Assembly (NCBI GenBank): GCA_050246945.1
Contig: JBFWVC010000005.1
Coordinates: forward strand, 205,722 to 269,721
Reading direction: 5' to 3'
Origin: JAEUMD01 sp050246945
GTDB lineage: Bacteria; Pseudomonadota; Alphaproteobacteria; Rhizobiales; Hyphomicrobiaceae
DNA length: 64,000 bases
Both the position numbers and the translations under genes were made by a program. Positions 1 to 9,461 of the stretch are shown one piece after another; position 1 is the first letter of the stretch, and the number at the start of each line of letters is the position of its first letter. The notes beneath the pieces are model-generated. The model was not told the DNA's origin and searched no databases. It saw only the letters and a list, made by a program, of their open reading frames with translations.

Positions 1-662
1 TCGGCCTCGACCTCATCGTCCACATCAACGCCGAAGGTGTGGAGCGCGGCATCAATCCATTTGATTACGCGCCCTCGCTCTACACGGACGTGATGAAGAC
101 CGCTGCGTTGAGGCAGGCGCTCGATCGCCACAAGTTCGACGCCGCCCTCGGCGGTGCGCGGCGCGACGAGGAGGCGAGCCGCGCCAAGGAACGCGTCTTC
201 TCCTTCCGCCGCTCTGGGCATCGCTGGGATCCTCGCCGGCAACGGCCCGAGATGTGGCGTCTGCTCAATGGCCGCCTCGGCGCCGGCGAAACCGCGCGCG
301 TATTCCCTTTGTCGAATTGGACCGAGCGCGACGTGTGGCGCTACATCCTGCGCGAGAAGCTCGACATCGTGCCGCTTTACATGGCAGCAAACCGCCCGAC
401 CGTCGAACGCGGCGGCCAGATCCTCGTGCGCGATGACGATCGCATGCCGCTACTGGCCGGAGAACAGATCGTTTCCCGGTTCGTACGCTTCCGCACGCTT
501 GGCTGCTGGCCGCTCACAGCAGCCGTTGCGTCCAACGCAACCGATGTGGAGAGCGTAGTCTGCGAGACGCTTGCTGCCCGCTCGTCGGAACGCAGCGGCC
601 GCCTGATCGATCACGACCAGACGGGCGCCATGGAGCGCAAGAAGCAAGAGGGCTACTTCTGA
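1..662 (+). CDS. cysD: Sulfate adenylyltransferase subunit 2, 3' part
   Basis: This is the C-terminal part of CysD, the ATP-sulfurylase catalytic subunit that makes adenosine 5'-phosphosulfate from ATP and sulfate. The window edge cuts off its start. The open frame runs from base 3 and reads GLDLIVHINAEGVERGINPF, so the GTG at 39 is internal and not a start. Recognisable segments are the PAPS-reductase-like RRDEEASRAKERVFSFR and the tail WTERDVWRYILREKLDIVPLY. The stop overlaps the start of cysN by one base (TGATG), which implies translational coupling of the two subunits. Family assignment is firm; the missing N-terminus lies outside the window. Confidence 0.95.
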   Translation, partial: GLDLIVHINAEGVERGINPFDYAPSLYTDVMKTAALRQALDRHKFDAALGGARRDEEASRAKERVFSFRRSGHRWDPRRQRPEMWRLLNGRLGAGETARVFPLSNWTERDVWRYILREKLDIVPLYMAANRPTVERGGQILVRDDDRMPLLAGEQIVSRFVRFRTLGCWPLTAAVASNATDVESVVCETLAARSSERSGRLIDHDQTGAMERKKQEGYF

Positions 663-2158
663 TGTCCGCATCCATTGCCGTGAAGAGCGCCGGGTCCGAA
701 AGCGCCGCGGACAATGTCCTGCGCCACGCACGACCGGCCTATCCATACGAGCTTTCTGGCATCGTGCACATCCTCACCTGCGGTTCGGTCGACGACGGCA
801 AGTCCACCCTCATCGGCCGCCTGCTCTGGGATGCGTCCGACCTGCCCGACGACACGCGCGCAAGCCTTCTGGCGTCTGCCGGCCCCGCCGGCGTTCCGGA
901 CCTCTCCCTTCTCGTCGATGGTCTTGTCGCCGAACGCGAGCAAGGCATCACGATCGACATAGCCTGGCGCTACTTCGATGCCCGATCGCGCCGTCACGTT
1001 ATCATCGACAGTCCAGGCCATGAGCAGTACACGCGCAACATGGCATCCGGCGCATCGCACGCCGATATCGCCATCATGTTGGTCGATGCACGCCACGGCG
1101 TGAAACGGCAGACGCGTCGCCACGCGGCAATCCTCGAACTCGTCGGTTTGCGGCGCGTCATTCTCGCCGTCAACAAGATGGATCTCGTGGACTGGAGCGA
1201 GCAGCGCTTCCAGGACATCGAAGCGGAGTTCCGCAAGCTTGCCGCGCGCTTCCGCTTCGATGATGCCGTTGCCATACCGGTTGCGGCAAAGGCTGGCGAC
1301 AATGTCGCGCGCAAATCCGATTCTATGCCCTGGTACACAGGCCCCACACTCATCGAGCAGTTGTCCACCGCTACCGGGCGCCACCAGAAACATTCCGGAA
1401 AATTTCGCATGCCCGTGCAGATGGTGCTGCGGGATGGAGGCGATTTCCGCGGCATCGCCGGAACGGTCAGCTCCGGCCGCATCACCGTCGGCGCGCCACT
1501 GCAGGACGCCCTTACAGGACAGCAGGCCGCCGTGCGCCGCATCGTCTCCATGGATCGCGAGCGCCTCACCGCTCAAGCCGGCGAAGCGATTGTCATCGAA
1601 CTCGACCGCGATCTCGATATCGCCCGTGGCACGGTTCTCGTCGATCCGGTCGATCCGCCACGCCTGTCGCTCCAGTTGACCGCACGGCTGGTCTGGCTCG
1701 CCGACGTCCCCCTCAGCCGATCGAGCGGCGTGCTGCTGCAAACCGCAACGGATACCGTTCCTGTTTCCGGCCTCGAAATGAACCGGCTGCTCGACCTCGA
1801 TACGATGGCGGAGATCGCCAGCCACGACTGCGCGGCAAACGACATTGCGCTGGCCCGGATCACCCTGGCGCGGCACGCCGTGCTCGAACCATTCGAAGCT
1901 CACGATGAGCTTGGCAGTTTCGTTCTGGTCGATGCGCTGAGCGGCTCGACGCTGGCAGGTGGCGTGGTGCTCGCCTCGTCCGAAGCACGCGACGACCACG
2001 AAAGTCAGGCGAGCGTGTTCCGCCTGACTGCGGAGATGCTTGCGGGCGGCGTATGCGCTGGACTAAGCAGCGACTCAGCGGAGTTCCGCCGCCGCAGTGA
2101 GCACGTGGCCATGATTTTGGCCGCTGCCGGTGTCCGGGTCGAGATCGATGACGGCTGA
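662..2158 (+). CDS. cysN: Sulfate adenylyltransferase subunit 1 (GTPase)
   Basis: The 498-residue protein is the GTPase subunit that drives APS synthesis with CysD in assimilatory sulfate reduction. The G-domain motifs are all visible: P-loop GSVDDGKST at residues 41-49, G3 DSPGHE from residue 116 and G4 NKMD from residue 171. These are followed by EF-Tu-like beta-barrel domains. Many Rhizobiales carry a longer CysNC fusion with APS kinase. Here the frame ends soon after the barrel domains (RVEIDDG), so no CysC domain is fused and none is encoded next to it in the window. The ATG overlaps the cysD stop by one base. Confidence 0.96.
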   Translation: MSASIAVKSAGSESAADNVLRHARPAYPYELSGIVHILTCGSVDDGKSTLIGRLLWDASDLPDDTRASLLASAGPAGVPDLSLLVDGLVAEREQGITIDIAWRYFDARSRRHVIIDSPGHEQYTRNMASGASHADIAIMLVDARHGVKRQTRRHAAILELVGLRRVILAVNKMDLVDWSEQRFQDIEAEFRKLAARFRFDDAVAIPVAAKAGDNVARKSDSMPWYTGPTLIEQLSTATGRHQKHSGKFRMPVQMVLRDGGDFRGIAGTVSSGRITVGAPLQDALTGQQAAVRRIVSMDRERLTAQAGEAIVIELDRDLDIARGTVLVDPVDPPRLSLQLTARLVWLADVPLSRSSGVLLQTATDTVPVSGLEMNRLLDLDTMAEIASHDCAANDIALARITLARHAVLEPFEAHDELGSFVLVDALSGSTLAGGVVLASSEARDDHESQASVFRLTAEMLAGGVCAGLSSDSAEFRRRSEHVAMILAAAGVRVEIDDG

Positions 2159-2190
2159 CCTGATTGAAGCACCACCGACGCCGCGTGCCG

Positions 2191-3639
2191 TCACGGCGAA
2201 GTCGCTTCAATGGCGACGGTCGCCGCATCGTCAGCGGTTTCGTCGGCCATGGTGTCGAGGTTCGTGTCTTTCGTCTCGCGGCTCAAAAAGAGCGATAGCA
2301 GCGTCGTCGATGCGAGGAACGCGAGATAGTAGCCCACCGCCGTTACCCCGAAATTGATCACGAGCCACGTAGCCGCGAATGGCGTCAATGCCGCTCCGAT
2401 GATCGAAGAGAGATTGTAGGCTACGCCTGAACCGGTATAGCGCGCATTGGTCGGAAACATCTCCGGCAGCAGCGCCGACATCGGCCCGAACGTCAATCCC
2501 ATCAGGATCATGCCGATGCTCAGGAACGCTAGCATGAGCCATTGATTCGCGTCCGCCCCCGCTCCCATCACCTGTGGCGACAGAAACCAGCCGAACGAAA
2601 GACCGAATGCGATGATCGCAGCCGTTACGACGATAAGGAATGAACGCCGTCCGAACCTGTCGGCCAGATGCCCCGAGACGGGAATGAAGGCGGCAAAAAA
2701 CAGCACCGAGACGAGCTGAAGCAACAGGAAGTCGCGATAGCCGATCCCAAGGAACCCCAGCTCTCGCTTGCCGATCGCATACGAGAGCACCCACGTCGTC
2801 ATCAGATAGAAGAGGCAATAGGTGGCTACCATCGCGAATGTGCCGAGCACCAGCTCGCGCCGATTGTTGCGAAAGACGGAGGCCAGCGGCGATTTCAGCG
2901 TCTCGCCGCGCTCCACTGCGCGGGCGAACACCGGAGTCTCGTTGAGCTTGAGACGCACGTAGAGCCCGAGAAGCACCAGCACGATCGAGACGAGGAACGG
3001 AACCCGCCAGCCCCACGCTACAAAGCTGTCGCCCGCTTGCGCCGATCCCGAATTAAAGCCGAACGCGACGGTCAGCCCGAGAAAGAATCCGTTCGCCAGC
3101 AGGAACCCGAATGGAGCACCGAGCTGCGGCCACATCGCGGCACGCGCGCGTTTGCCGGGCTCCGCCGTCTCCAGCGCGAGTAGCGCGGCGCCAGACCATT
3201 CCCCGCCAAGCCCCAGTCCTTGGCAGAAACGCAGGATGGTCAGCATCGCAGGCGCAAAGAGGCCGACTTGGTAGTAGGTCGGCAGCAGGCCGATGAGGAA
3301 CGTCGCCAGTCCCATCATCAGCAGCGATCCGACCAGCGTCGCCTTTCGTCCCACGCGATCGCCGAAATGCCCGAACAGCATCGAGCCGATCGGCCGCGCG
3401 ACGAACGCCACGCCGAACGTCGCCATCGAGGCGAGCAACGCCGCCGTTCCTTCGCCCTTGGGAAAGAACAGCAGCGGGAATACGGATACCGCTGCGGTCG
3501 CGTAGATATAAAAATCGTAGAACTCGATCGTAGTACCGACCACGCTAGCAAAGATGATCCGCCGCCGCTCCGCCGGCGCAATATCGCCGCCCCTGGACAT
3601 GGCCGGCCCTGGGTTCACCGCTGCATTCATCACCGCCAA
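2191..3639 (-). CDS. MFS transporter, metabolite:H+ symporter (MHS) type
   Basis: This 482-residue, 12-helix permease belongs to the major facilitator superfamily. The N-terminal sequence VVGTTIEFYDFYIYATAA, the motif-A loop HFGDRVGRK and its repeat ADRFGRR in the second half are typical of the metabolite:H+ symporter (ProP/ShiA/KgtP) family. It would import a small organic acid or osmolyte with protons across the inner membrane. The substrate cannot be read from the sequence. It is convergent with cysN (32 bp apart), so it is not part of the sulfate operon. A hairpin with 9-bp arms lies just upstream in its leader. Confidence 0.88.
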   Translation of the reverse strand: MAVMNAAVNPGPAMSRGGDIAPAERRRIIFASVVGTTIEFYDFYIYATAAVSVFPLLFFPKGEGTAALLASMATFGVAFVARPIGSMLFGHFGDRVGRKATLVGSLLMMGLATFLIGLLPTYYQVGLFAPAMLTILRFCQGLGLGGEWSGAALLALETAEPGKRARAAMWPQLGAPFGFLLANGFFLGLTVAFGFNSGSAQAGDSFVAWGWRVPFLVSIVLVLLGLYVRLKLNETPVFARAVERGETLKSPLASVFRNNRRELVLGTFAMVATYCLFYLMTTWVLSYAIGKRELGFLGIGYRDFLLLQLVSVLFFAAFIPVSGHLADRFGRRSFLIVVTAAIIAFGLSFGWFLSPQVMGAGADANQWLMLAFLSIGMILMGLTFGPMSALLPEMFPTNARYTGSGVAYNLSSIIGAALTPFAATWLVINFGVTAVGYYLAFLASTTLLSLFLSRETKDTNLDTMADETADDAATVAIEATSP

Positions 3640-3654
3640 CCTCCACTATCACCG

Positions 3655-3679
3655 GCGCTTTCCGATCATGGGAAAGCGC
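3655..3679. promoter_or_regulatory. Inverted repeat upstream of the MFS gene
   Basis: Perfect 9-bp arms GCGCTTTCC (3655-3663) and GGAAAGCGC (3671-3679) flank a 7-bp loop. The repeat lies 16 bp upstream of the permease start codon, so it would fall in the mRNA leader or at an operator. No T-run follows on either strand, so it is not a standard terminator. Its role is unknown. Confidence 0.4.
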
Positions 3680-3795
3680 GACGGCAGCAACACGTCAAGG
3701 GGCGTGTGGGTCGGCCGAGAGGCGAACTGCCTTGCTACTCTCGCAATAAAGGAAATATGCAGCAGGCATGTCCGCCACTCGACCGGGCACTGCGG

Positions 3796-4332
3796 TTACC
3801 TGACGACCCGCGACCACCGCGACCCGCCGATTGAGCCGGTCTCGATCGGTGCGCGCAGCATCGGCCCGGTAGCGAAATCAGCTCCGCCAGCCGTGAGGGC
3901 TGCAAGACGTGTGTGCCACCAGTGACCGGCGCGATCGATCTCGGCCAGGCGCTGGACCGCTGCCATATGGCGAGCCTTGCTCTCTTCCGCGACCGAACCC
4001 AGATAGTCCCGCCAGCGGGCATGCGCCTGCAGATCGTTGTAGAGCCCCATGCACTGCGCCCAGGCACCTTGCGTCGGCGGGCGATCGCAGCCGGATTCAG
4101 ACATCTGCCCGCTTCTGACCTGCCCCATCCAGGCGTGCCATTGGATCATTGATTGCGCACGCATCATTTCCCCGTAGAAATAACCCGCCTCGTCATTCGC
4201 GGAAACGCGATCGAGCTCAATTCTTTCGAGTGTTGCATGCGCCTGTTCTATTTCTCCGGCTTTCGCCGCAGGCATCATCGCAAATATCGCGGCCGCCGCG
4301 ATTGTAAATACAGCTAGGCTGACTTTCGGCAT
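3796..4332 (-). CDS. Secreted or periplasmic protein of unknown function
   Basis: I do not recognise a family. The chosen ATG at 4332 has AAAGGA about 9 bases upstream, whereas the longest frame starts with TTG ten codons earlier. The 178-residue product begins with a clear signal peptide (MPKVSLAVFTIAAAAIFAMM) and a likely AKA/G cleavage site. The mature part is largely helical and rich in Trp, Met, Glu and Arg, with two Cys (in SGCDRPP and AQCMG) that could form a disulfide. The C-terminus is basic (GGSRWSRVVR). It is transcribed towards the MFS gene with about 155 bp between them. Confidence 0.55.
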   Translation of the reverse strand: MPKVSLAVFTIAAAAIFAMMPAAKAGEIEQAHATLERIELDRVSANDEAGYFYGEMMRAQSMIQWHAWMGQVRSGQMSESGCDRPPTQGAWAQCMGLYNDLQAHARWRDYLGSVAEESKARHMAAVQRLAEIDRAGHWWHTRLAALTAGGADFATGPMLRAPIETGSIGGSRWSRVVR

Positions 4333-5051
4333 CTGCCTCATCCTTTCAGGAATAGGTTTCAATTCGGCGCATTCGCAATTAAGTCAGGCACTATTGACAA
4401 TGGCTACCTGGCTGCCTCCGCGGGACTCGCAGGGCAGATATTTAAGAAATTGACCGGGCGGACACCGTAACAGAAGCCAATTTTCTTCCGAACCCCAAAC
4501 CTATTCGGAGGCCGATTTTGTAGTTATTTTCGGCATGCGAAAAATATAAAACACGTTGAATTCGCTTCGCCAATGTACCAATTCGAAAATAAGAATGTTT
4601 TTTGACCAGCTGTTGCCGCAAAACCATTCGCCTCGACCAATTGCAAATTATTGCACAATAATAATGTCGAGAAGTCTGATTGATTTCCGCCTGCGGAACG
4701 CCCGGCATTCGAAGCGCGATCCCAGCGCCGAGCCAGAAAGCCGAAAATCGCAATTGCCGACGTCACCACTCGAAATGGATAAGCGCACGAATGGCAATGT
4801 GGCGGCGATGATTCTAGGGCGAAGCGTTCCCCCGATGCACGTCGCGCAAAAGTGCGCAGCGGTCCTGCAGCCACGACTTCCACAAAACAACGTCCTAAGG
4901 CGTCAGGAGCGAATTAAGGTTCAAAAAATTCGCGACACGTATTAGCTGGCCCAAACGCCGCCGATTGATTCCACCTGACTCGAACCCGATTTGTTGCGTT
5001 GCGAACCTGTCTGGATCAGATCTCTCCCCCGCATTCTCAGCGCACATCAAT
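4333..5051. other. Gene-free, AT-richer stretch with a small palindrome
   Basis: I see no convincing gene here: the short open frames lack ribosome binding sites and family resemblance. Base composition is visibly AT-richer than the flanks between about 4440 and 4680. A palindrome, ATTATTG-CA-CAATAAT, lies at 4647-4662. Nothing else could be assigned. Confidence 0.5.
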
Positions 5052-5088
5052 GCAAAAATGCAAAAGAGGCAGCCTTCACGGCCGCCTC
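5052..5088 (-). terminator. Rho-independent terminator of ccr
   Basis: Read on the minus strand, GAGGCGGCC, loop GTGAA and GGCTGCCTC form a 9-bp stem with one G-T pair. A TTTTGCATTTTT tail follows. It lies about 50 bp past the ccr stop codon. Confidence 0.85.
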
Positions 5089-5141
5089 CTGGGCTTGGCG
5101 TAATTTCCCCGCACGAAGCGGATCCTCGGGCGACTGAAGCC

Positions 5142-6476
5142 TCAACCCTTTCCGAAGCGCTGCTCCGAAGCTTCCAGAACGTCCTCGTAGGTTCGCAGTC
5201 CCGTCGTGGGTGCGGAGACCAGCACAGCCATATTGCCCGGCTTGTGCTGGTTGCGCAGCATGCGCATGTGCGCTTTGGGAATCTGCAGCCAGGGGAAGAC
5301 CTCAGACATGCACGGGTCGATGCGGCGTTCGACAACCAGCTTGTTGGCTTGGCTCGCCTGCATGAGATTGGCGAAGTGCGAGCCCTGAACACGCTTTTGA
5401 TGCATCCACAGATAACGCGCATCCATGGTGAGGTTGTAGCCCGTCGTACCTGCACAGATGACGACCATGCCGCCGCGCTTCACGACGTTGACCGATACTG
5501 GGAACGTCGCCTCGCCCGGATGCTCGAACACGCAATCGACGTTGACGCCCTTTCCGGTGATGTCCCAGATGGCCTTGCCGAACTTGCGCATCTCCTTCAT
5601 CCAGTTGTTGTATTCGGGCGTGTTGACCTTGGGCAGTTGCCCCCAGCAGTTGAAGTCTTTGCGGTTGATCACACCCTTGGCGCCAAGCTGCATGACGAAA
5701 TCGCGCTTGTCGTCTTCCGACACGATGCCGATAGCGTTGGCGCCCGACGTTGCGCACAGCTGCACGGCAAACGAGCCTAAGCCTCCCGAGGCGCCCCATA
5801 CCAGCACGTTATGGCCCGGCCGCAACACGTTCGGACGATGGCCGAACAGCATGCGATAGGCCGTGGCGAGTGTGAGCGTGTAGCAGGCTGCCTCTTCCCA
5901 TGTGAGATGCTTGGGCCGCTCCAGGCATTGGCGGTCCTGAACTCGCGCGAACTGGGCGAACGAGCCGTCAGGAGTCTCATAGCCCCAGATGCGCTGCGAG
6001 GTGGAGAACATGGGATCGCCGCCGTTGCACTCCTCGTCGTCACCATCGTCCTGGTTGCAGTGGATGACGACCTCGTCACCGACCTTCCAGCGCTTGACCT
6101 TGGAGCCGACGGCCCAGACGATGCCCGAGGCATCCGAACCGGCAATGTGATAGGGGTTCTTGTGCACGTCGCGGATCGGCGAGATCGGCGTGCCGAGCGA
6201 TGCCCACACGCCGTTGTAGTTGACGCCCGCCGCCATCACGAGAACCAGCACCTCATGACTGTCGAGTTCCCACGTGGGCAGAACCTCGACCTGCATCGCT
6301 GTATCGGGCTCGCCGTGGCGTTCTTCACGTATCGCCCAGGCATACATGTTTTTGGGCACGTGCCCGAGCGGCGGAATCTCACCGACCTCGTAAAGGTCCT
6401 TCTTGGCGGTTCCGATTGCCGGAGCGCTGAGCCCGGCTTCGTCGTCAGTCTTCTTGGCGGCGCTAAGGCTCGACAT
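5142..6476 (-). CDS. ccr: Crotonyl-CoA carboxylase/reductase
   Basis: This 444-residue medium-chain dehydrogenase reductively carboxylates crotonyl-CoA to ethylmalonyl-CoA with NADPH and CO2, the signature step of the ethylmalonyl-CoA pathway. The frame extends upstream, but the ATG at 6476 (MSSLSAAKKTDDEAG) has a GGGAG site about 12 bases before it and fits the family length. Visible features are the NADP-binding loop VLVWGASGGLGSFAVQL near residue 225, the acidic insert CNQDDGDDEECNGGDP, and VFEHPGEATFPVSV, typical of the CO2-handling active site. It ends at a strong terminator. Ecm, which acts two steps later, is encoded 950 bp away on the opposite strand. Confidence 0.96.
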   Translation of the reverse strand: MSSLSAAKKTDDEAGLSAPAIGTAKKDLYEVGEIPPLGHVPKNMYAWAIREERHGEPDTAMQVEVLPTWELDSHEVLVLVMAAGVNYNGVWASLGTPISPIRDVHKNPYHIAGSDASGIVWAVGSKVKRWKVGDEVVIHCNQDDGDDEECNGGDPMFSTSQRIWGYETPDGSFAQFARVQDRQCLERPKHLTWEEAACYTLTLATAYRMLFGHRPNVLRPGHNVLVWGASGGLGSFAVQLCATSGANAIGIVSEDDKRDFVMQLGAKGVINRKDFNCWGQLPKVNTPEYNNWMKEMRKFGKAIWDITGKGVNVDCVFEHPGEATFPVSVNVVKRGGMVVICAGTTGYNLTMDARYLWMHQKRVQGSHFANLMQASQANKLVVERRIDPCMSEVFPWLQIPKAHMRMLRNQHKPGNMAVLVSAPTTGLRTYEDVLEASEQRFGKG

Positions 6477-6754
6477 GATAGATTCGTCTCCCGGCACGGT
6501 CTGGTGGCGTATCCGGTTCGATCCGGATGTCTGTTTAGGCCGCCTGCACCCAGTCACCCCCTTGAACGACGCAGCGCAGCACAGCGGCCCGAGGCCGGAG
6601 AGAAGCACGTTTTTGCGCTGCAATAAAGCCCCCGCAGGCGACGCGTCGCAGCCTTTGCACCAATTGTTAACGACACCGAGCTAATCTGACCCCCGGTATG
6701 CCGACGCGCCGTTTTTCGAATGAGGCGCTAGAAGTCTGCGGAGACGACTGGCAC

Positions 6755-7087
6755 ATGGACGATTTTTACACCTACATCAGCACGTTAAACACGTCGACGT
6801 GGATCATCATCGCGTCACTGGTAGCTGTGGCCGGCTACATCATGCAGCAGATTGTCGAATCCCGCATGATGACCGCAATGTTCATGCTGGCATTCCAGAG
6901 CGGCGCCATCGTCCTCAACTTCGTGAGCTACAAATATGCGGTGTCCCCGCTTACCGAGCCCGAAACAAACCTGATCGCGCTGAGCACCATTGGCATGATC
7001 GTCGGGCTCTTCGTGTGCCTGATCCTGATGCGTGTGGCAAATTCCGCAGCGAACGCAAATCGGCCCAAGGTCGCGCGCCGCCCGTAA
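6755..7087 (+). CDS. Small three-helix inner-membrane protein
   Basis: The family is unknown to me. The ATG at 6755 (MDDFYTYISTLNTSTW) has GGAG about 12 bases upstream; an in-frame ATG at 6698 would add 19 residues with no membrane segment. The 110-residue product has three hydrophobic segments (WIIIASLVAVAGYIM, MTAMFMLAFQSGAIVLNF and LIALSTIGMIVGLFVCLILM) and a basic, cytosolic-looking tail (NRPKVARRP). It lies between the divergent ccr and ecm genes, so a link with the ethylmalonyl-CoA pathway is possible. Position is the only evidence for that link. Confidence 0.6.
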   Translation: MDDFYTYISTLNTSTWIIIASLVAVAGYIMQQIVESRMMTAMFMLAFQSGAIVLNFVSYKYAVSPLTEPETNLIALSTIGMIVGLFVCLILMRVANSAANANRPKVARRP

Positions 7088-7424
7088 GATGCGGCCGACG
7101 CTCTACCGCCCACCACAGTACGACCTCACCAATGGCCCATTCGGCTCAGTCCCCTTGGAACCGGGCTCGACGGCGTGTGCGCTCAATCGCCTGTGAATGC
7201 TTGAACGTCCGCTAGTCTTCATGTCGCAGCGCAATAGCCTTCGTGCTGCAGCCGCGACACGCCCTGACCGAAAGACCCTTTTGCTTTGCAGCATTCGCTC
7301 TTGTAGCCTATGCGCCGATATCCGCTCGAGGCGGCGCATCCGCGGGTCAGGCCGACACATGGCTGCGTCGATTGGAGCATGATGCGTCCCTCCAGAACCA
7401 TCTCGAAGCACCAAGGGAACAGGC
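7088..7424. other. Intergenic region upstream of ecm
   Basis: No supported gene, RNA or cobalamin-riboswitch-like box is visible. The ecm ribosome binding site AAGGGAAC lies at the right end, a few bases before the ATG at 7425. The ecm promoter is presumably here, but I cannot point to it. Confidence 0.5.
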
Positions 7425-9443
7425 ATGGCTGACAAGACAAGCGCCTCGACGCAGAAGACCGCTGCCAACGCCAACGCACCCGTCAAGGACAAGCCCTGGC
7501 TTTTCCGCACCTACGCCGGTCACTCTACCGCCGCCAAATCGAACGCGCTTTACAAGATGAACCTTGCCAAGGGGCAAACCGGATTGTCCATCGCCTTCGA
7601 CCTGCCCACCCAGACCGGCTATGACAGCGACCATGAACTCGCCCGCGGAGAGGTTGGCAAGGTGGGCGTTCCCGTCTCCCACCTTGGCGACATGCGGACC
7701 CTGCTCGACGGCATCCCGCTTGAGCAGATGAATACATCCATGACGATCAACGCTACCGCAGCGTGGCTGCTGTCGCTTTACGTCGCCGTAGCCGACGAGC
7801 AGGGCGCCGACCGCAAACTGCTGACCGGCACCATCCAAAACGACATCATCAAGGAATACCTCTCGCGCGGCACCTACGTGTTCCCTCCTGAGCCATCGCT
7901 GAAGCTCATCAAGGACACGATTGTTTTCTCCACCGCCAACGTGCCGAAGTGGAACCCGACCAACGTCTGCTCGTACCATTTGCAGGAAGCGGGTGCGACG
8001 CCCGTACAGGAGCTGGCGTTTGCACTGGCGACGGCAATTGCCGTGCTCGACACGGTGAAGGCTTCCGGCGAGGTGCCCGCAGATCGTTTCGGCAACGTCT
8101 TCGGTCGCGTCTCCTTTTTCGTCAACGCAGGCCTCAAGTTTGTCACAGAGGTCTGCAAGATGCGTGCTTTCACCGAGCTGTGGGACGAGATTGCCCGTGA
8201 GCGCTATGGCGTCACCGATGCCAAGAATCGCATGTTCCGCTATGGTGTACAGGTGAACTCCCTGGGACTTACGGAACAGCAGCCGGAGAACAACGTCTAC
8301 CGCATTCTCATCGCCGCACTTGGCGTAACCCTGTCGAAGAACGCGCGCTGCCGCGCGCTTCAGCTACCGGCTTGGAACGAGGCGCTCGGACTGCCGCGCC
8401 CCTGGGATCAGCAGTGGTCGCTGCGCATGCAGCAGATCCTTGCATACGAGACCGACCTGCTGGAATACGCCGACATCTTCGACGGTTCGGCCGAGATTAC
8501 GCGCAAGGTGGAGGCGCTGAAGGACGAAGCCCGATCCGAGCTCTCGGCCATCGGGAAGATGGGTGGCGCGGTCGCATCCATCGACTACATGAAGCGCAAG
8601 CTCGTCGAGAGCAACACCACCCGCCTTGCCGCCATCGAAAGTGGCGAGCAGGTCGTCGTCGGTGTCAATCGCTGGACAGAAACGGAGGCCTCTCCCCTGT
8701 CGGGCGGCGATGGCGCGATCCAGGTCGTCGATCCTGCGGTTGAAGAAGAGCAGATCGAGCGCCTGAAGGTATGGCGTGCCGCTCGCGACCAGAAGGCCGT
8801 GACAGCCGCACTCGCCGACCTTGAAAGAGCGGCCCGGGAAGGTCGCAACGTCATGGAGCCTTCGATCGCCTGCGCCAAGGCCGGCGTCACCTCCGGTGAA
8901 TGGGGTGGATTGTTGCGCGAGATCTTCGGCGAATATCGCGCGCCGACCGGAGTTGCAGCTGCGGCTGTTCATCGCGAGAACACGGCGCTCGATGCCGTAC
9001 GTGCTTCCGTCGAGATCGTTTCCGACAAGCTCGGGCGTCGTATCAAGTTCCTCGTCGGCAAGCCGGGGCTTGACGGCCACTCCAACGGCGCTGAGCAGAT
9101 CGCCGTGCGCGCGCGCGACTGCGGCATGGAGGTTGTCTACGAGGGAATCCGTCTGACACCCGCTCAGATCGTTCGTGCTGCCGTGGATGAAAGCGTCCAC
9201 GTCGTAGGCCTGTCGATCCTTTCGGGCAGCCACGTTCCGCTCGTCAAGGAGGTTATGGAGCGCATGCGCTCGGAAGGCCTGGATGATGTCCCCCTCGTCG
9301 TTGGCGGCATCATCCCTCCTGAGGACGAAAAGACGCTGAAGGCGTTCGGCGTTGCCGCCGTCTACACTCCGAAGGACTTCCAGCTGAATGACATCATGGC
9401 CGACATCGTCCGCCTCGTCGCCGGCGAAGCCAAAGCGGCCTGA
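7425..9443 (+). CDS. ecm: Ethylmalonyl-CoA mutase (B12-dependent)
   Basis: This 672-residue adenosylcobalamin-dependent mutase has an N-terminal TIM-barrel substrate domain (RTYAGHSTAAKSNALYKMNL, IAFDLPTQTGYDSDHELARG) and a C-terminal B12-binding domain. The DxHxxG signature is D550-GHSNG. It is the single-chain mutase that converts ethylmalonyl-CoA to methylsuccinyl-CoA, also annotated meaA. The DHELARGEVGKVGVPV region and the proximity of ccr favour ethylmalonyl-CoA over methylmalonyl-CoA as substrate. That specificity is inferred from context and overall resemblance. The ATG at 7425 is preceded by AAGGGAAC. Two small membrane proteins follow on the same strand. Confidence 0.93.
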   Translation: MADKTSASTQKTAANANAPVKDKPWLFRTYAGHSTAAKSNALYKMNLAKGQTGLSIAFDLPTQTGYDSDHELARGEVGKVGVPVSHLGDMRTLLDGIPLEQMNTSMTINATAAWLLSLYVAVADEQGADRKLLTGTIQNDIIKEYLSRGTYVFPPEPSLKLIKDTIVFSTANVPKWNPTNVCSYHLQEAGATPVQELAFALATAIAVLDTVKASGEVPADRFGNVFGRVSFFVNAGLKFVTEVCKMRAFTELWDEIARERYGVTDAKNRMFRYGVQVNSLGLTEQQPENNVYRILIAALGVTLSKNARCRALQLPAWNEALGLPRPWDQQWSLRMQQILAYETDLLEYADIFDGSAEITRKVEALKDEARSELSAIGKMGGAVASIDYMKRKLVESNTTRLAAIESGEQVVVGVNRWTETEASPLSGGDGAIQVVDPAVEEEQIERLKVWRAARDQKAVTAALADLERAAREGRNVMEPSIACAKAGVTSGEWGGLLREIFGEYRAPTGVAAAAVHRENTALDAVRASVEIVSDKLGRRIKFLVGKPGLDGHSNGAEQIAVRARDCGMEVVYEGIRLTPAQIVRAAVDESVHVVGLSILSGSHVPLVKEVMERMRSEGLDDVPLVVGGIIPPEDEKTLKAFGVAAVYTPKDFQLNDIMADIVRLVAGEAKAA

Positions 9444-9461
9444 TCTCGAGGAACACGAGAC

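Noticed and set aside
653..1999. Long minus-strand open frame opposite cysN (448 codons)
   Set aside because: It is a shadow of the GC-rich cysN frame: no family motifs, no ribosome site, and the plus-strand gene is certain.
4556..4945. 129-codon frame in the AT-richer gap
   Set aside because: No ribosome site, odd composition and no family resemblance; I could not support it as a gene.
7088..7424. Cobalamin riboswitch before the B12-dependent mutase
   Set aside because: No B12-box-like sequence is visible in the leader.
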